Shown: positions 26,439 to 35,542, numbered from the stretch's first letter. The stretch: 64,000 nt of DNA from Paucimonas lemoignei (GCF_004342585.1 NZ_SLZQ01000006.1:124001-188000), one strand, 5' to 3'. Translations and numbers: made by a program. The notes: generated from the letters alone by a model not told the origin.

Positions 26439-27962
26439 TCAGCCATCCTTGAATTGTTCGCGCAAGACGTTCTTCTGGACCTTGCCCATGGTGTTGCGCG
26501 GCAGGTCGTCGACGAAATGCACGCGCTTGGGCACCTTGAAGTTGGCGATTCTCGACTTGAGGTAGGCGATCACATCGGCCTCCTGCAATTTCGCGCCCGG
26601 CCTGAGCGCCACGACTGCCGTGACGGCTTCACCGAAGTCCGGATGCGGCACGCCGACCACTGCCGATTCGTTGACGCCATCGATCTCGTCGATGAAGGTT
26701 TCGATTTCTTTTGGATAGACATTGTAGCCGCCGGAAATGATCAAGTCCTTGGTGCGGCCGACGATGGAAAGGTAACCTCTGGCGTCGAACTTGCCGACGT
26801 CGCCGGTCTTGAAGAAGCCATCCCTGGTGAATTCTTCCGCGGTCTTTTCCGGCATGCGCCAATAGCCGTGGAAAACGTTCGGTCCCTTGACCTGGATATC
26901 GCCGATCTCGTCGACGGTGCAGGGGGCAAATTCATCGGATGGCGTGCTCTTGACTACGCGGATACTCACTCCCGGCAGCGGCAGGCCCACCGTGCCGCCG
27001 ACGCGCGGGCCATCGTACGGGTTGGAAGCCTGCATGGTGGTTTCACTCATGCCGTAGCGTTCCAGGATGGTGTGGCCGGTGCGGCGTTCGAATTCGCGGA
27101 AGGTTTCCATCAGGAGCGGTGCCGAGCCGGAAATGAACAGGCGCATATTGGCGCATGTGTCGCGATTGAAGTAGGACTCTGCCAGCAGGCGCACATAATA
27201 GGTCGGCACGCCCATGAAGACGGTGGCGCGCTGCAAGTGATGCATGACTTCGGCAGCATCGAACTTGGGCAGGAATATCATCTTGCTGCCATTGAGCAGG
27301 GCGCCGTGCGAGGCGACGAACAAGCCGTGCACATGGAACAGCGGCAGCGCATGCAGCAGCACGTCGCCTTCCTGCCAGCACCAGTAATCGTGCAGCACCA
27401 GCGCATTGGACGAGAGATTGTCATGGCTGAGCATGGCGCCCTTGCTGCGGCCGGTGGTGCCGGATGTGTAGAGGATCGCCGCCATGTCGTCGGGCTTTTT
27501 CTGCACGGTCTCGAAAGTATCGGGAAAGTGGTTGGCGCGCTCCAGCAGGCTGCCCTGGCGGGTGTCGCTCAGCGTGAAGACATGTTTTGTGCCGGCCTGG
27601 AAGGCAATCTTCGAGACCCAGCCGAAATTGCCGGGCGAGCAAACCACGACGGCAGGTTCGGCATCGTCGATGAAGTATTCGATCTCGGCGGCGCGGTAGG
27701 CCGTATTCAAAGGCAGATAGACATAGCCGGCCTGCAGCGTCGCCAGGTACAGGATCAGCGCTTCGGGAGATTTTTCCACCTGCACGGCGATGCGGGCGTC
27801 CGCAGGCAGGTCAAGACTGGCCAGCAGGTTGGCCATCTTGGCGGTGGCGCGCTCGATGTCGCGCCAGGTGTAATACAGGCCATCGTGGGTTTCGATGGCG
27901 CAGGCCGATTTATCTTGCGGGAAGCGGGATTCGAACAGGGCGTAGAGGTTGGCGTTCTTCAT
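26439..27962 (-). CDS. Malonyl-CoA synthetase (MatB-type acyl-CoA ligase)
   Basis: Adenylate-forming enzyme of 507 residues, converting an acid (probably malonate or methylmalonate) to its CoA thioester using ATP. The AMP-binding P-loop is YTSGTTGRSKGAMLSHDNLS, followed by a YGMSETTM motif, the hinge region GYNVYPKEIE and the C-terminal catalytic lysine in LPRNTMGKVQK. The sequence around these (SSNALVLHDYWCWQEGDVLLHALPLFHVHG) is that of malonyl-CoA synthases. No matA decarboxylase is adjacent. The ATG at 27962 begins MKNANLYALFESRFP; a longer frame to 28061 overlaps the M48 gene. It lies 28 bases after that gene. Confidence 0.85.
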   Translation of the reverse strand: MKNANLYALFESRFPQDKSACAIETHDGLYYTWRDIERATAKMANLLASLDLPADARIAVQVEKSPEALILYLATLQAGYVYLPLNTAYRAAEIEYFIDDAEPAVVVCSPGNFGWVSKIAFQAGTKHVFTLSDTRQGSLLERANHFPDTFETVQKKPDDMAAILYTSGTTGRSKGAMLSHDNLSSNALVLHDYWCWQEGDVLLHALPLFHVHGLFVASHGALLNGSKMIFLPKFDAAEVMHHLQRATVFMGVPTYYVRLLAESYFNRDTCANMRLFISGSAPLLMETFREFERRTGHTILERYGMSETTMQASNPYDGPRVGGTVGLPLPGVSIRVVKSTPSDEFAPCTVDEIGDIQVKGPNVFHGYWRMPEKTAEEFTRDGFFKTGDVGKFDARGYLSIVGRTKDLIISGGYNVYPKEIETFIDEIDGVNESAVVGVPHPDFGEAVTAVVALRPGAKLQEADVIAYLKSRIANFKVPKRVHFVDDLPRNTMGKVQKNVLREQFKDG

Positions 27963-27990
27963 TTGGCTGGAGTAAGCAATCTGCGGATAG

Positions 27991-28896
27991 TTATGTTTTT
28001 TTGCGTTTGGCCGGAACCGTTTGTGCCGGCTGCGCCGGTTGTGTCTGGCCGTTCGCTTCATTCATCGTATTCAGCGGCTCGGGCTTCGGCGCCGTCTGAT
28101 ACAGCGGCATGACCTTCGGCAGCAGCGCGTTGATGTCGTCGATGCGGGTCTCATGCGCCGGATGCGTCGAGAGGAATTGCGGCGGACTCTTGTCGCCGGA
28201 TTCCGCCGCCATCTTTTTCCATAAGTTGACTGCCGCGGATGGATTGTATCCGGCGCGTGCCGCCAGTTCCAGTCCTACTGCATCGGCTTCGCTCTCGTTC
28301 TGCCTGGAGTTCGGCAGGGTGTAAAGATAATGGGCAAACTGGTTGGCCAGCGCGATCTGATTCTGGCTGTTGTCGGTAGCGGCCAGCGCTACGCCGGTGA
28401 TGATGTTCTGCGCATAGGCTTGCGAGATGCGCTCGCGGCCGTGTTCGCGCAAGGCATGGGCAATTTCGTGGCCCATGACGACTGCAATTTCATCGTCGGT
28501 GAGGGCGAGTTTGCGGATGATGCCGGTGTAAAAGGTAATCTTGCCGCCGGGTGCGCAAGTGGCATTGATGGTCGGCGCGTCGATCAGGGTAAGCTGCCAT
28601 TGCCAGCTGCGGGTATCCTCGCGAAAGATATCGACCTGCTGACGCAGGCGCTTGGCGATCTGATCCAGGCGCTCGTATTCGGCGCCGGATGTAATGAGCT
28701 TGCCTTCTTGCCTGGCTTTCTGGTTTTGCTGGGCATAGCTGACCAGTGCCATTTTCTCGACGGTGGTGGCAGGCACCATCAGGAATTGCTGCCGCGTGAC
28801 GCCGACCGCACCCGGCTTAGTGCTGGACGCACACGCCAGCAGCAGGCAGGCCAGCGAAACCGCGCTTGCCCGTTTCAGATATGTTGTTATTCTCAT
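27991..28896 (-). CDS. M48-family metalloprotease lipoprotein (LoiP/YggG-like)
   Basis: Zinc peptidase of 301 residues. The signal sequence ends with LACLLLAC, a lipobox, so it is lipid-anchored in the envelope. The zinc motif HExxH lies in VMGHEIAHALREHGRER, with the third ligand likely in the NESEADAVGLELAARAGY stretch. The C-terminal ~30 residues are low-complexity Gln/Pro/Ala/Thr. Relatives (LoiP, BepA) take part in outer-membrane protein quality control; the precise substrate is unknown. Between malonyl-CoA synthetase and a crotonase gene, it may be co-transcribed with both. Confidence 0.92.
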   Translation of the reverse strand: MRITTYLKRASAVSLACLLLACASSTKPGAVGVTRQQFLMVPATTVEKMALVSYAQQNQKARQEGKLITSGAEYERLDQIAKRLRQQVDIFREDTRSWQWQLTLIDAPTINATCAPGGKITFYTGIIRKLALTDDEIAVVMGHEIAHALREHGRERISQAYAQNIITGVALAATDNSQNQIALANQFAHYLYTLPNSRQNESEADAVGLELAARAGYNPSAAVNLWKKMAAESGDKSPPQFLSTHPAHETRIDDINALLPKVMPLYQTAPKPEPLNTMNEANGQTQPAQPAQTVPAKRKKT

Positions 28897-28944
28897 GAGG
28901 TCTCCCTTATTGTTTCGCAGGCTGGCTGCGTTTTTTTGCGGGCT

Positions 28945-29718
28945 TTATTTGCCTGAAAATTTCGGCTTGGTCTTGTGCAAAAACGCTTGCACCCCTTCGC
29001 GATAATCCTGCGACGCCAGGCAGGCAAACGATTCGGCGTACTCCTGTTCGCTCAAGCCTGCCGTTTGTGAGGTCAGCCTGCGCACCAGTTTCTTGTTTTC
29101 CCGTGCCGCCAGCGGCGCGCCCTCGGCAATGCGCTGCGCGGTTTTCCACGCTTCCTGCTGCACATCGTCCGCGACACGGTGCAGGAGGCCTTTCTCTCGT
29201 GCTTCATCGGCAGGGAAAACGCGTCCCTCCAGCAGGATTTCCAGCGCCACGGCCTTGCCTACCAGTTGCAGCAGGTGCCGCAGTTCGTCCGGTGCCAGAG
29301 CAAAGCCGAGGCGGTTTGCCGGGATGCCGAAACGTGAGGAGGGCGAGGCGATGCGCAAGTCGCAGGCACAGGCGATTTCCAGCCCGCCGCCGACACACAC
29401 GCCTTCGATGGCGGCGACGGTCGGATGGATGCAAGCGGCTATCGCGTCGAGCGCGCGCGCGACGATGGCGCGATGATAATGCATGCCTTGTTCCAGGCCG
29501 TCGCGCACTTGGGGAAATTCTTCAATGTCGGCGCCGGCCGCGAAATTGCCTTGGTCGCCACGCACGATCACGCAGCGCAGGTCGCCGTCTTGAGACAGCC
29601 GGGTGAAGACATCGGCAAGCGCATTCCACATGCCGAGGTCCAGCGCATTGAGCTTGCCTGGATTGGACAGCGTCACGGTAGTGATCGCGCCATCGGTCTC
29701 AAGCCGGATTTGCGACAT
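28945..29718 (-). CDS. Enoyl-CoA hydratase/isomerase (crotonase superfamily)
   Basis: Crotonase-fold CoA enzyme of 257 residues. The oxyanion-hole regions are FAAGADIEEFPQ and IEGVCVGGGLEIACACDLRIAS. The glutamate after VGGGL matches the first catalytic glutamate of crotonase, but the second glutamate (normally in a GxPE motif) is replaced by Ala in FGIPANRLGF. Classical hydration therefore seems less likely than another crotonase-superfamily reaction such as isomerisation, thioester hydrolysis or decarboxylation. The ATG at 29718 fits the conserved start MSQIRLETDGAITTVTLSNP. It follows lgt by 19 bases. Confidence 0.87.
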   Translation of the reverse strand: MSQIRLETDGAITTVTLSNPGKLNALDLGMWNALADVFTRLSQDGDLRCVIVRGDQGNFAAGADIEEFPQVRDGLEQGMHYHRAIVARALDAIAACIHPTVAAIEGVCVGGGLEIACACDLRIASPSSRFGIPANRLGFALAPDELRHLLQLVGKAVALEILLEGRVFPADEAREKGLLHRVADDVQQEAWKTAQRIAEGAPLAARENKKLVRRLTSQTAGLSEQEYAESFACLASQDYREGVQAFLHKTKPKFSGK

Positions 29719-29737
29719 GATCGTGCCTCGGAATTGC

Positions 29738-30562
29738 TCAGGAGCGCAAGGAAGCGGTCGTGCCCGGCGTATCCGAACGGCGGTAAGCGATCGCAAGCAG
29801 CACGATGCCCAATACGATCATTGGCAGCGACAACATCTGGCCAGCCGAAATGGTCAGCCCTGCGAAGCTGACTTCGTAATCCGGCATGCGGAAATATTCC
29901 GTGAAAAAGCGCGCGCAGCCATACAGCAGGGAAAACATGCCGGATACCGCCATGAACGGGCGGGGTTTGCGCGAGTACAGCCACAAGATGATGAACAGCA
30001 GCACGCCGTCCACCGCTGCCTGATACAGCGGCGAAGGGTGGCGCGGCAGGCTATCGACGTTGGGCCAGATCATGGCCCAGGGCAGGGACGGATCCGCCAG
30101 GCGGCCGGGCAGTTCGGCATTGATGAAGTTGCCGATGCGTCCGAAGGCGTAACCAAGCGGCACCATGGGCGCAATGAAATCCATGACTTCCATCAGCGGC
30201 CGGCCTGCCTTGCGGCTCCAGAACCACATGGCGACGAGCACGCCGAGAAAGCCGCCATGGAAGGACATGCCGCCCTTCCAGACTGCGATGATCTCGAGCG
30301 GATGGGAAAAGTAATAAGCCGGATGGTAGAACAGCACTTCGCCCAGCCGTCCTCCCAAGACCACGCCCAGCACGCCATAAAACAGCATGTCGTCGAGGTG
30401 TTCGTTCTTCCAGCCCGCGGCGGCAATATGGGCCTGGCGGATGCGCGCGCGTCCAAGGACGATGAACTGGATGAAGGCTGCCAGATACATCAGTCCATAC
30501 CAGCGGATCGCGACCGGTCCGAGCGAAATGGCGACCGGATCGGGCATTGGATGTGTCAGCAT
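29738..30562 (-). CDS. lgt: Prolipoprotein diacylglyceryl transferase
   Basis: Inner-membrane enzyme of 274 residues attaching diacylglycerol to the cysteine of prolipoproteins. The signature [16 protein letters not shown] and the HGGFLG stretch ([16 protein letters not shown]) contain the essential Lgt residues. Seven hydrophobic segments are visible. Start [27 protein letters not shown] is typical. Its substrates would include the lipoproteins encoded in this window (RND adaptor, sugar dehydrogenase, M48 protease). Confidence 0.96.
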   Translation of the reverse strand: MLTHPMPDPVAISLGPVAIRWYGLMYLAAFIQFIVLGRARIRQAHIAAAGWKNEHLDDMLFYGVLGVVLGGRLGEVLFYHPAYYFSHPLEIIAVWKGGMSFHGGFLGVLVAMWFWSRKAGRPLMEVMDFIAPMVPLGYAFGRIGNFINAELPGRLADPSLPWAMIWPNVDSLPRHPSPLYQAAVDGVLLFIILWLYSRKPRPFMAVSGMFSLLYGCARFFTEYFRMPDYEVSFAGLTISAGQMLSLPMIVLGIVLLAIAYRRSDTPGTTASLRS

Positions 30563-30875
30563 TGTCTAAGCTTTCAAAGTGATTGCGGCAGCGTCTGCGC
30601 GCACGAGACTGCCGATGATAACGGGGCATTCATGTTTGGCAAGGATTGTGGCACAACTGTCGCGCCCGTTCCACCCTGAAACAGGGAAGTGCATGCAGGC
30701 GATATTTGTTTTTAATCGCATTATGCTAATGTCGTTGGCTTGGGCCGGCGCACGGCGGGCGTCGTGCAAAACCGATAATGTAAGTGCCGGTCTTCGGCAG
30801 GCTTGACCCGAAAAGCAAAAGGCCGGTAAAAACCGGCCTTGCAATAAAGCGCAGGGTTCGTTCGCCAGCGAGGTC
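30563..30875. other. Intergenic region between lgt and the small Trp-rich gene
   Basis: This 313-base region holds the terminator of the downstream minus-strand gene (30815-30840) and the presumed lgt promoter, for which no clear boxes were recognised. No reading frame is convincing. Confidence 0.5.
30815..30840 (-). terminator. Intrinsic terminator after small Trp-rich gene
   Basis: Arms AAGGCCGGT (30819-30827) and ACCGGCCTT (30832-30840) form a nine-pair stem; on the minus strand the tail is TTGCTTTT. Confidence 0.85.
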
Positions 30876-31103
30876 TTAACGCTTTTTCGTGTCGAAAGCC
30901 CTTTTCACGCGTTCCTGGCGCTGCTTTTCCAGCTGCTCATGGGCCTTGCGCTTATCCAGGCCGAATATCCGCTCAAAAAATTCGAACCAGATAAAGGCAA
31001 CAAGGAACAAGCCGATAATCCACCACCAGGACAGATTCTCGACAATCTCGACTTCAAAATATTTCATTGCAGCTAAGGCAACGATCAGAAAAATGATAGG
31101 CAT
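30876..31103 (-). CDS. Small tryptophan-rich membrane protein (TIGR04438-like)
   Basis: A 75-residue protein with two hydrophobic segments: MPIIFLIVALAAMKYF and WWWIIGLFLVAFIWFEFF. A strongly basic amphipathic tail (DKRKAHEQLEKQRQERVKR) follows. The triple Trp and overall plan match the family of small Trp-rich proteins of Burkholderiales (TIGR04438), whose function is unknown. The ATG at 31103 has AAGGAGCGG upstream; a longer frame to 31166 is less likely. Divergent from the cytochrome c gene, with which it shares a 150-base promoter region. Confidence 0.8.
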   Translation of the reverse strand: MPIIFLIVALAAMKYFEVEIVENLSWWWIIGLFLVAFIWFEFFERIFGLDKRKAHEQLEKQRQERVKRAFDTKKR

Positions 31104-31255
31104 ATTCCGCTCCTTGGCAAAAAGGATAAGATGGAAGTTGTAATAGGTCAATAAATTGTCCGACATATCGTGCCATCGTGCGTTCTTTCTACAAAGAATG
31201 TATAGTTATTCGTGATTGGCATTACAATCTGTCGGTTATTCAAATGGAGAGAATC

Positions 31256-31564
31256 ATGAAACGTATCGTCTTGCTGGGTTGTGCTGTGCTGGCGCTTGCT
31301 TCCAACGCTGCCCTGGCCAATGCTGACTTGGCGAAGGCAAAGAATTGCATGGCTTGCCATTCCGTGGCAAACAAGGTAATCGGCCCCGCCTTCAAGGATG
31401 TGGCGACCAAGTATGCCGGCCAGAAGGATGCCGAAGACAAGCTGGTCAAGAAAGTCATGAAGGGTGGCAGCGGCGTGTGGGGTACGGCGGTGATGCCGGC
31501 CAATCCGCAGGTCAGCGAAGCGGAAGCGCACACCCTGGTGAAATGGATCCTGTCGCAGAAATAA
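31256..31564 (+). CDS. Class I c-type cytochrome (c551/c552-like)
   Basis: Periplasmic electron carrier of 102 residues including a signal peptide (MKRIVLLGCAVLALASNAALA). The single haem site is CMACH, about residues 31-35. The axial methionine is probably in TAVMPANPQVSEAEAH, and the C-terminal helix is TLVKWILSQK. Such cytochromes shuttle electrons to cytochrome oxidase, peroxidase or denitrification enzymes; no such genes adjoin it. The ATG at 31256 is preceded by GGAGAGAATC. Confidence 0.95.
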   Translation: MKRIVLLGCAVLALASNAALANADLAKAKNCMACHSVANKVIGPAFKDVATKYAGQKDAEDKLVKKVMKGGSGVWGTAVMPANPQVSEAEAHTLVKWILSQK

Positions 31565-31584
31565 GCTGGCGAATCCGGCAAAAT

Positions 31585-31639
31585 AAAAAAGCGCTCCATG
31601 TCGAGCGCTTTTTTTATGCGGCCCTGAACATTCAGGGCC
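31585..31639. terminator. Bidirectional terminator between cytochrome c and a substrate-binding protein gene
   Basis: GCGCTC (31591-31596) and GAGCGC (31603-31608), flanked by A-runs on the left and T-runs on the right, form an A/T-extended stem that works in both directions. A second hairpin, GGCCCTGAA-CA-TTCAGGGCC, lies at 31620-31639 beside it. Together they separate two convergent genes. Confidence 0.88.
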
Positions 31640-31654
31640 TTCGTCGAGAACGAT

Positions 31655-32800
31655 TTACTTCACGACCTCGAGCTTTTCCTTCTTGCCGCCCTTGTAGGTG
31701 AACAGGGTCAGGGCACCCTCTTTCAAGTCGCCCTTGGCATCGAATTCGATCTTGCCGCTGACGCCGTCATGCTTGATCTTCGCCAGCACAGGCAGATACT
31801 TGGCCGGTTCGGCCGAGCCGGCCTGCTGCATCGCGGCAGCCATGGTCATGGTGGCGTCATACACATACGGCGCGTACAGCTGCACATTCTGGTTGAATTT
31901 CTTCTTGTAGCGGTCGACGAAGGCATTCATCACTTTTTCCTGTTCGCCTGTCACGCCGCCAGCCTCGGCGCATATCACCTGACCCTCATTCAAACCGTCG
32001 CCGGCCAGCTTGGGCAGCGCATCGGTGCAGATGCCGTCGCCGCCCATCATCTTGGCGCTGATACCGAGCTGCTTCATCTGTCGCAGCATCGGAGCCGCCA
32101 CGTTATCCATGCCGCCGAAGAAAATCACGTCCGGTTTTTTGGCCTTGATGGCGGTCAGGATCGCCAGGAAATCGGTGGCCTTGTCGGTGGTGTACTGTTG
32201 CGAAGCGATCTTGCCGCCGGCCGCCTTGACGGCCTTGGCGAACTCGGTGGCCACGCCTTCGCCGTAAGCGGTGCGGTCATCGATCACGGCGATGCTCTTG
32301 GCCTTGAGCGTATTGACGGCATAGCGTCCCAGCGCGCCGCCCAACTGTGCATCGTTGGCGACCACGCGGAAGGTGGTCTTGTAGCCTTGCTGCGTGTATT
32401 TCGGATTGGTCGCGGATGGCGAGATCTGCGGGATGCCGGCTTCGGCATAGATTTTCGATGCCGGGATGGTGGTGCCGGAATTCAGGTGACCGATGACGCC
32501 GTTGACCTTGGCATCGACCAGCTTTTGCGCCACTGCCGTGCCTTGCTTGGGATCGGCGGCGTCATCCTCGGCCAGTAGCTGGAATTTGACCTTCTTGCCG
32601 CCGATGGTGACGCCCTTGGCATTCAATTCCTCGACGGCCATGATGGCGCCGTTGGCATTGTCACGGCCAAAGTGAGCCTGGCCGCCGGACATCGGCGCCA
32701 CATGGCCGATCTTGATCACGGTTTCCTGGGCGAGGGCGGGGCCGGCCAAAGCCAGCATGATTGCGGCGTACAACGGGGCCAATCCTGATTTGCATTGCAT
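31655..32800 (-). CDS. Branched-chain amino-acid-type ABC substrate-binding protein (LivJ/LivK)
   Basis: Periplasmic binding protein of 381 residues with a signal peptide ending PALAQETVIKIG. The type 1 periplasmic-binding fold is visible in APMSGGQAHFGRDNANGAIMAVEELNAKG and GVIGHLNSGTTIPASKIYAEAG. The ATG at 32800 has CAGGAGATTATCC upstream. Unlike the protein at the window start, no permease or ATPase genes accompany it, so it is an orphan receptor that must use a transporter encoded elsewhere, possibly the one at 1-4.4 kb. Leu/Ile/Val-type ligands are typical but unproven. It lies downstream of dadA. Confidence 0.92.
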   Translation of the reverse strand: MQCKSGLAPLYAAIMLALAGPALAQETVIKIGHVAPMSGGQAHFGRDNANGAIMAVEELNAKGVTIGGKKVKFQLLAEDDAADPKQGTAVAQKLVDAKVNGVIGHLNSGTTIPASKIYAEAGIPQISPSATNPKYTQQGYKTTFRVVANDAQLGGALGRYAVNTLKAKSIAVIDDRTAYGEGVATEFAKAVKAAGGKIASQQYTTDKATDFLAILTAIKAKKPDVIFFGGMDNVAAPMLRQMKQLGISAKMMGGDGICTDALPKLAGDGLNEGQVICAEAGGVTGEQEKVMNAFVDRYKKKFNQNVQLYAPYVYDATMTMAAAMQQAGSAEPAKYLPVLAKIKHDGVSGKIEFDAKGDLKEGALTLFTYKGGKKEKLEVVK

Positions 32801-32937
32801 GGATAATCTCCTGGGCTTGAACGAGGAAAAAGGCTTACAGATTCCGACAGGCAAAAAGGTACAACATTCGGCAAGCTTCGCAAAGAAGTTTTGTGGCATT
32901 TTTAATATGCTCGCGCCACCAACCTCATGCCGGCGCT

Positions 32938-34257
32938 TCAGGAAGTCGGCGACGATATCCGTGCCAGTGATGCGGCGGGCCTGCGACGCGGCATGCCGGT
33001 AAAGTTAAAGTCCACGTCAGGCAGGCGACCGGAGACGATTTCCGCGATGGCCTTGCCCGAGCCGCAGCCCATGGTCCAGCCCAGCGTGCCGTGCCCGGCG
33101 TTGAGATACAGGTTGGCGTAGCGGGTCTTGCCGATGTAGGGCACGTTGGATGGCGTCAGCGGCCTTAATCCGGTCCAGTAAATAGGATTGTCGTAGTCGC
33201 AGGCATTGGGGAACAGTTCGCGCGTGCGCCGCGTGATGGCTTCGCAGCGCGTTGGGTTCAGCTCGCGCGTGTAGCCGTTCAGTTCGCAGGTGCCGGCCAC
33301 GCGCAGGCGGTTGCCCAGGCGGGAGATAACCAGCTTATGGCCATCGTCGGTGAGTGATACGGTCGGCGCCGCATCCGGGTCGAGCACCTGATAGGTGGCC
33401 GAATAACCTTTGCCCGGATAGATCATGAGGTCGACGCCAAGCGGCTTGAGCAAGGGGACAGAAAAACTTCCCAGCGCCACGACAAAGGCATCGGCCTTCA
33501 GCACGCGGTGGCGGCCATGTCCATCGATGACTTCCACGCCCGACACGCGCGCCGCCGCGCCCGTGCCTTCGGTCAGCAGGCGGGTAATCGTGGTGTTGAA
33601 CTGGAAATCGACGCCAGCCTGCGCTGCTTTGGCAGCCAGGCCGGAGGTGAATTTGTAGACGTCGCCCGATTCATCCGTCGCGGTGAAATCGCCGCCGACG
33701 ATCTTGCTGCGGATGCCGGCCAGCGCCGGTTCGATTTTCACGACGGTGTCGGCGTCGATGGTTTCGCGCGGACAGCCCAGCTCGCGCATGAGTCTGGCGG
33801 CTGGCTGGGCTTCCTCAAATTCCTTTTGATCGGTATAGAAATGCAGGATGCCTTTGGAAAGGAAGTCGTAGTCGATGCCGGTTTCGGCGCGCACCGCTTG
33901 CAGGGTCTGGCGGCTGAATTCGGCGATGGCGACGATCTGGCGGATGTTCTCGCTGGTGCGCGCCGGCGTGCACTCGCGCAGGAAGTGCATGCCCCAGCGC
34001 CACTGCAGCCATTCGGGACGGAAGCGATAGAGCAGCGGCGCGTCTTCATGCCCCATCCACTTGAGCACCTTCATCGGCGCGGATGGATTGGCCCAGGGTT
34101 CGGCATGCGATACCGAAATCTGGCAACCGTTGGCGAAACTGGTTTCCTGCGCGGCGCCCGGCTGGCGTTCCAGCACCGTGACTTCATGCCCGGCTTTTTG
34201 CAGGAACCAGGCGGAAGCAGTGCCAATGATGCCGGAGCCGAGGACGATGACTTTCAT
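32938..34257 (-). CDS. dadA: D-amino acid dehydrogenase small subunit
   Basis: FAD enzyme of 439 residues oxidising D-alanine and other D-amino acids to 2-oxo acids and ammonia, with electrons passing to quinone. The FAD-binding GSGIIGTASAWFLQKAG at residue 7 and SFANGCQISVSHAEPWANPSAPMKV are characteristic of DadA. The C-terminal half has IGKTRYANLYLNAGHGTLGWTMGCGSGKAIAEI. Associated with the membrane's cytoplasmic side. The adjacent amino-acid binding protein gene suggests uptake and catabolism of amino acids, an inference. No alanine racemase gene is adjacent. Confidence 0.94.
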   Translation of the reverse strand: MKVIVLGSGIIGTASAWFLQKAGHEVTVLERQPGAAQETSFANGCQISVSHAEPWANPSAPMKVLKWMGHEDAPLLYRFRPEWLQWRWGMHFLRECTPARTSENIRQIVAIAEFSRQTLQAVRAETGIDYDFLSKGILHFYTDQKEFEEAQPAARLMRELGCPRETIDADTVVKIEPALAGIRSKIVGGDFTATDESGDVYKFTSGLAAKAAQAGVDFQFNTTITRLLTEGTGAAARVSGVEVIDGHGRHRVLKADAFVVALGSFSVPLLKPLGVDLMIYPGKGYSATYQVLDPDAAPTVSLTDDGHKLVISRLGNRLRVAGTCELNGYTRELNPTRCEAITRRTRELFPNACDYDNPIYWTGLRPLTPSNVPYIGKTRYANLYLNAGHGTLGWTMGCGSGKAIAEIVSGRLPDVDFNFTGMPRRRPAASLARISSPTS

Positions 34258-34396
34258 GACAATCTCCGTTTCACGATGCTGAGATTGGTGAAAGAGAAAG
34301 AATTTGGACTTTGGCTTTTCAACTCAGCGTCGACAATGGTTAGCGACAGACGCATGTCCCATTCTCGCTTAAAAATCAAAGAATTTCCCGGTATTT

Positions 34397-35119
34397 TTAT
34401 TTTTTACCGCTTTGCAGACGTGACACTTCCTGTGCCACGGCGCGCGCCACCATGTCCGTCAATGTCTCATGCAAACCGCGTTTGATTTCCAACGCCAGCG
34501 CATCGATTGCTGCATCGACGACTTCGGTGACGGAATTGCGCACCCGGTGGTCGAGCACGAAATCGATACGGCCAAGCACTTGCTTGGTGATCCGCAAGCG
34601 CAATTCATTTTCCAGGTCGCGCAATTCGCTATCGCTCCAGGCGCCGGACGACGGTGCCAATGGCGCCTCTATTTCGGGATCCACTGATTCTTGCGTGCGA
34701 ATGGGCGCGGATGCCGCTGGCGATGCTGGGGCAACAGCTTCGGCGCGAGTCGCCGTTGTTTGAACGGGCTGGCTCATCGCCGGAGTAACAGGTGCCGTTC
34801 GTGCGTTGATGCCAGGATTCGGTGCCAATGCGGCCTGGCTGGGATTGGAGCCGGGACCGGAGATTGGACCGGGACTGGAACCGGATAAGGGCACGCCGAC
34901 CCGCGGAATCGCAGTTGCGCCTGACTGGCCCGTGCTCGTTTCAGCTGGCGGCATCGCTGGTCTGGGTGGCTGTGGAATCTTTGCCGCCGGCGGGTTTGCC
35001 GCTGGAAGGCTCAGACTCGCCTGAGGCAGAGAAGCCGGCGTTGCGGCAGCGTCCGGCGATTGCGGGCCGATGACTTCGGTCAGGAGCGGAATGCCCGGGT
35101 CGGATGGAGGATTAGCCAT
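34397..35119 (-). CDS. DUF2486-like Pro/Ala-rich protein with amphipathic C-terminus
   Basis: A 240-residue protein. Roughly the first 155 residues are low-complexity Pro/Ala/Ser/Thr with no fold, starting MANPPSDPGIPLLTEVI. The last ~80 residues (SDSELRDLENELRLRITKQV, then a Leu/Val/Asp-rich helical stretch ending EVSRLQSGKK) form amphipathic helices that suggest a coiled coil or oligomerisation module. The plan and position beside holC match the DUF2486 family of Burkholderiales, with unknown function. It overlaps holC by eight bases and is surely co-translated with it. Confidence 0.72.
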   Translation of the reverse strand: MANPPSDPGIPLLTEVIGPQSPDAAATPASLPQASLSLPAANPPAAKIPQPPRPAMPPAETSTGQSGATAIPRVGVPLSGSSPGPISGPGSNPSQAALAPNPGINARTAPVTPAMSQPVQTTATRAEAVAPASPAASAPIRTQESVDPEIEAPLAPSSGAWSDSELRDLENELRLRITKQVLGRIDFVLDHRVRNSVTEVVDAAIDALALEIKRGLHETLTDMVARAVAQEVSRLQSGKK

Positions 35120-35537
35120 GCTGTTTCGCGACGTGGTGATTCAATGAGTAACCCTGCCCCTTGTAAAAGCGATAGCGTTCGCGGCCTGCCTGGGAATCGG
35201 CTTCATTCGCGCCGACGATTTCGATCAGCCTTTCGAAGCGATCGAAATTTGCCGGCGGCGTATTGGACAGATTGATCAAGACCTGGTGGTGGGGCAGTTC
35301 AACGGTATCGTCGTCGGTCAGGATCACCGGAGTCTGCGACGCGAGGGCATCGCCGGCCTGCACATGGGGCAGGAAATCGGCCTGGGAAAAGGTCCACAGT
35401 GCAGCGTCCAGTGCCGCCAGGTCCTCTCGCGCAGCCCGCAATACGATCTTGCTATCGGCGGCACGGGCCTTGCGTACCAGGCGGCAAACGTAACTGAACT
35501 TGTCGGCGACGTTGCTATGGAAATCGATGTGCGTCAT
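35112..35537 (-). CDS. holC: DNA polymerase III subunit chi
   Basis: Clamp-loader-associated subunit of 141 residues bridging the holoenzyme to single-strand-binding protein. It begins MTHIDFHSNVADKFSYVCRL, a typical HolC start, with FLPHVQAGD and TPVILTDD in the middle and FDRFERLIEIVG near the end, matching family conservation. The gene is usually preceded by pepA in proteobacteria, but here a DUF4124-glutaredoxin gene sits five bases upstream instead. Start and stop are tight against both neighbours, indicating one operon. Confidence 0.93.
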   Translation of the reverse strand: MTHIDFHSNVADKFSYVCRLVRKARAADSKIVLRAAREDLAALDAALWTFSQADFLPHVQAGDALASQTPVILTDDDTVELPHHQVLINLSNTPPANFDRFERLIEIVGANEADSQAGRERYRFYKGQGYSLNHHVAKQHG

Positions 35538-35542
35538 GAGGT

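Noticed and set aside
26454-28112. 552-codon plus-strand frame opposite malonyl-CoA synthetase
   Set aside because: Antisense shadow of a recognised acyl-CoA ligase.
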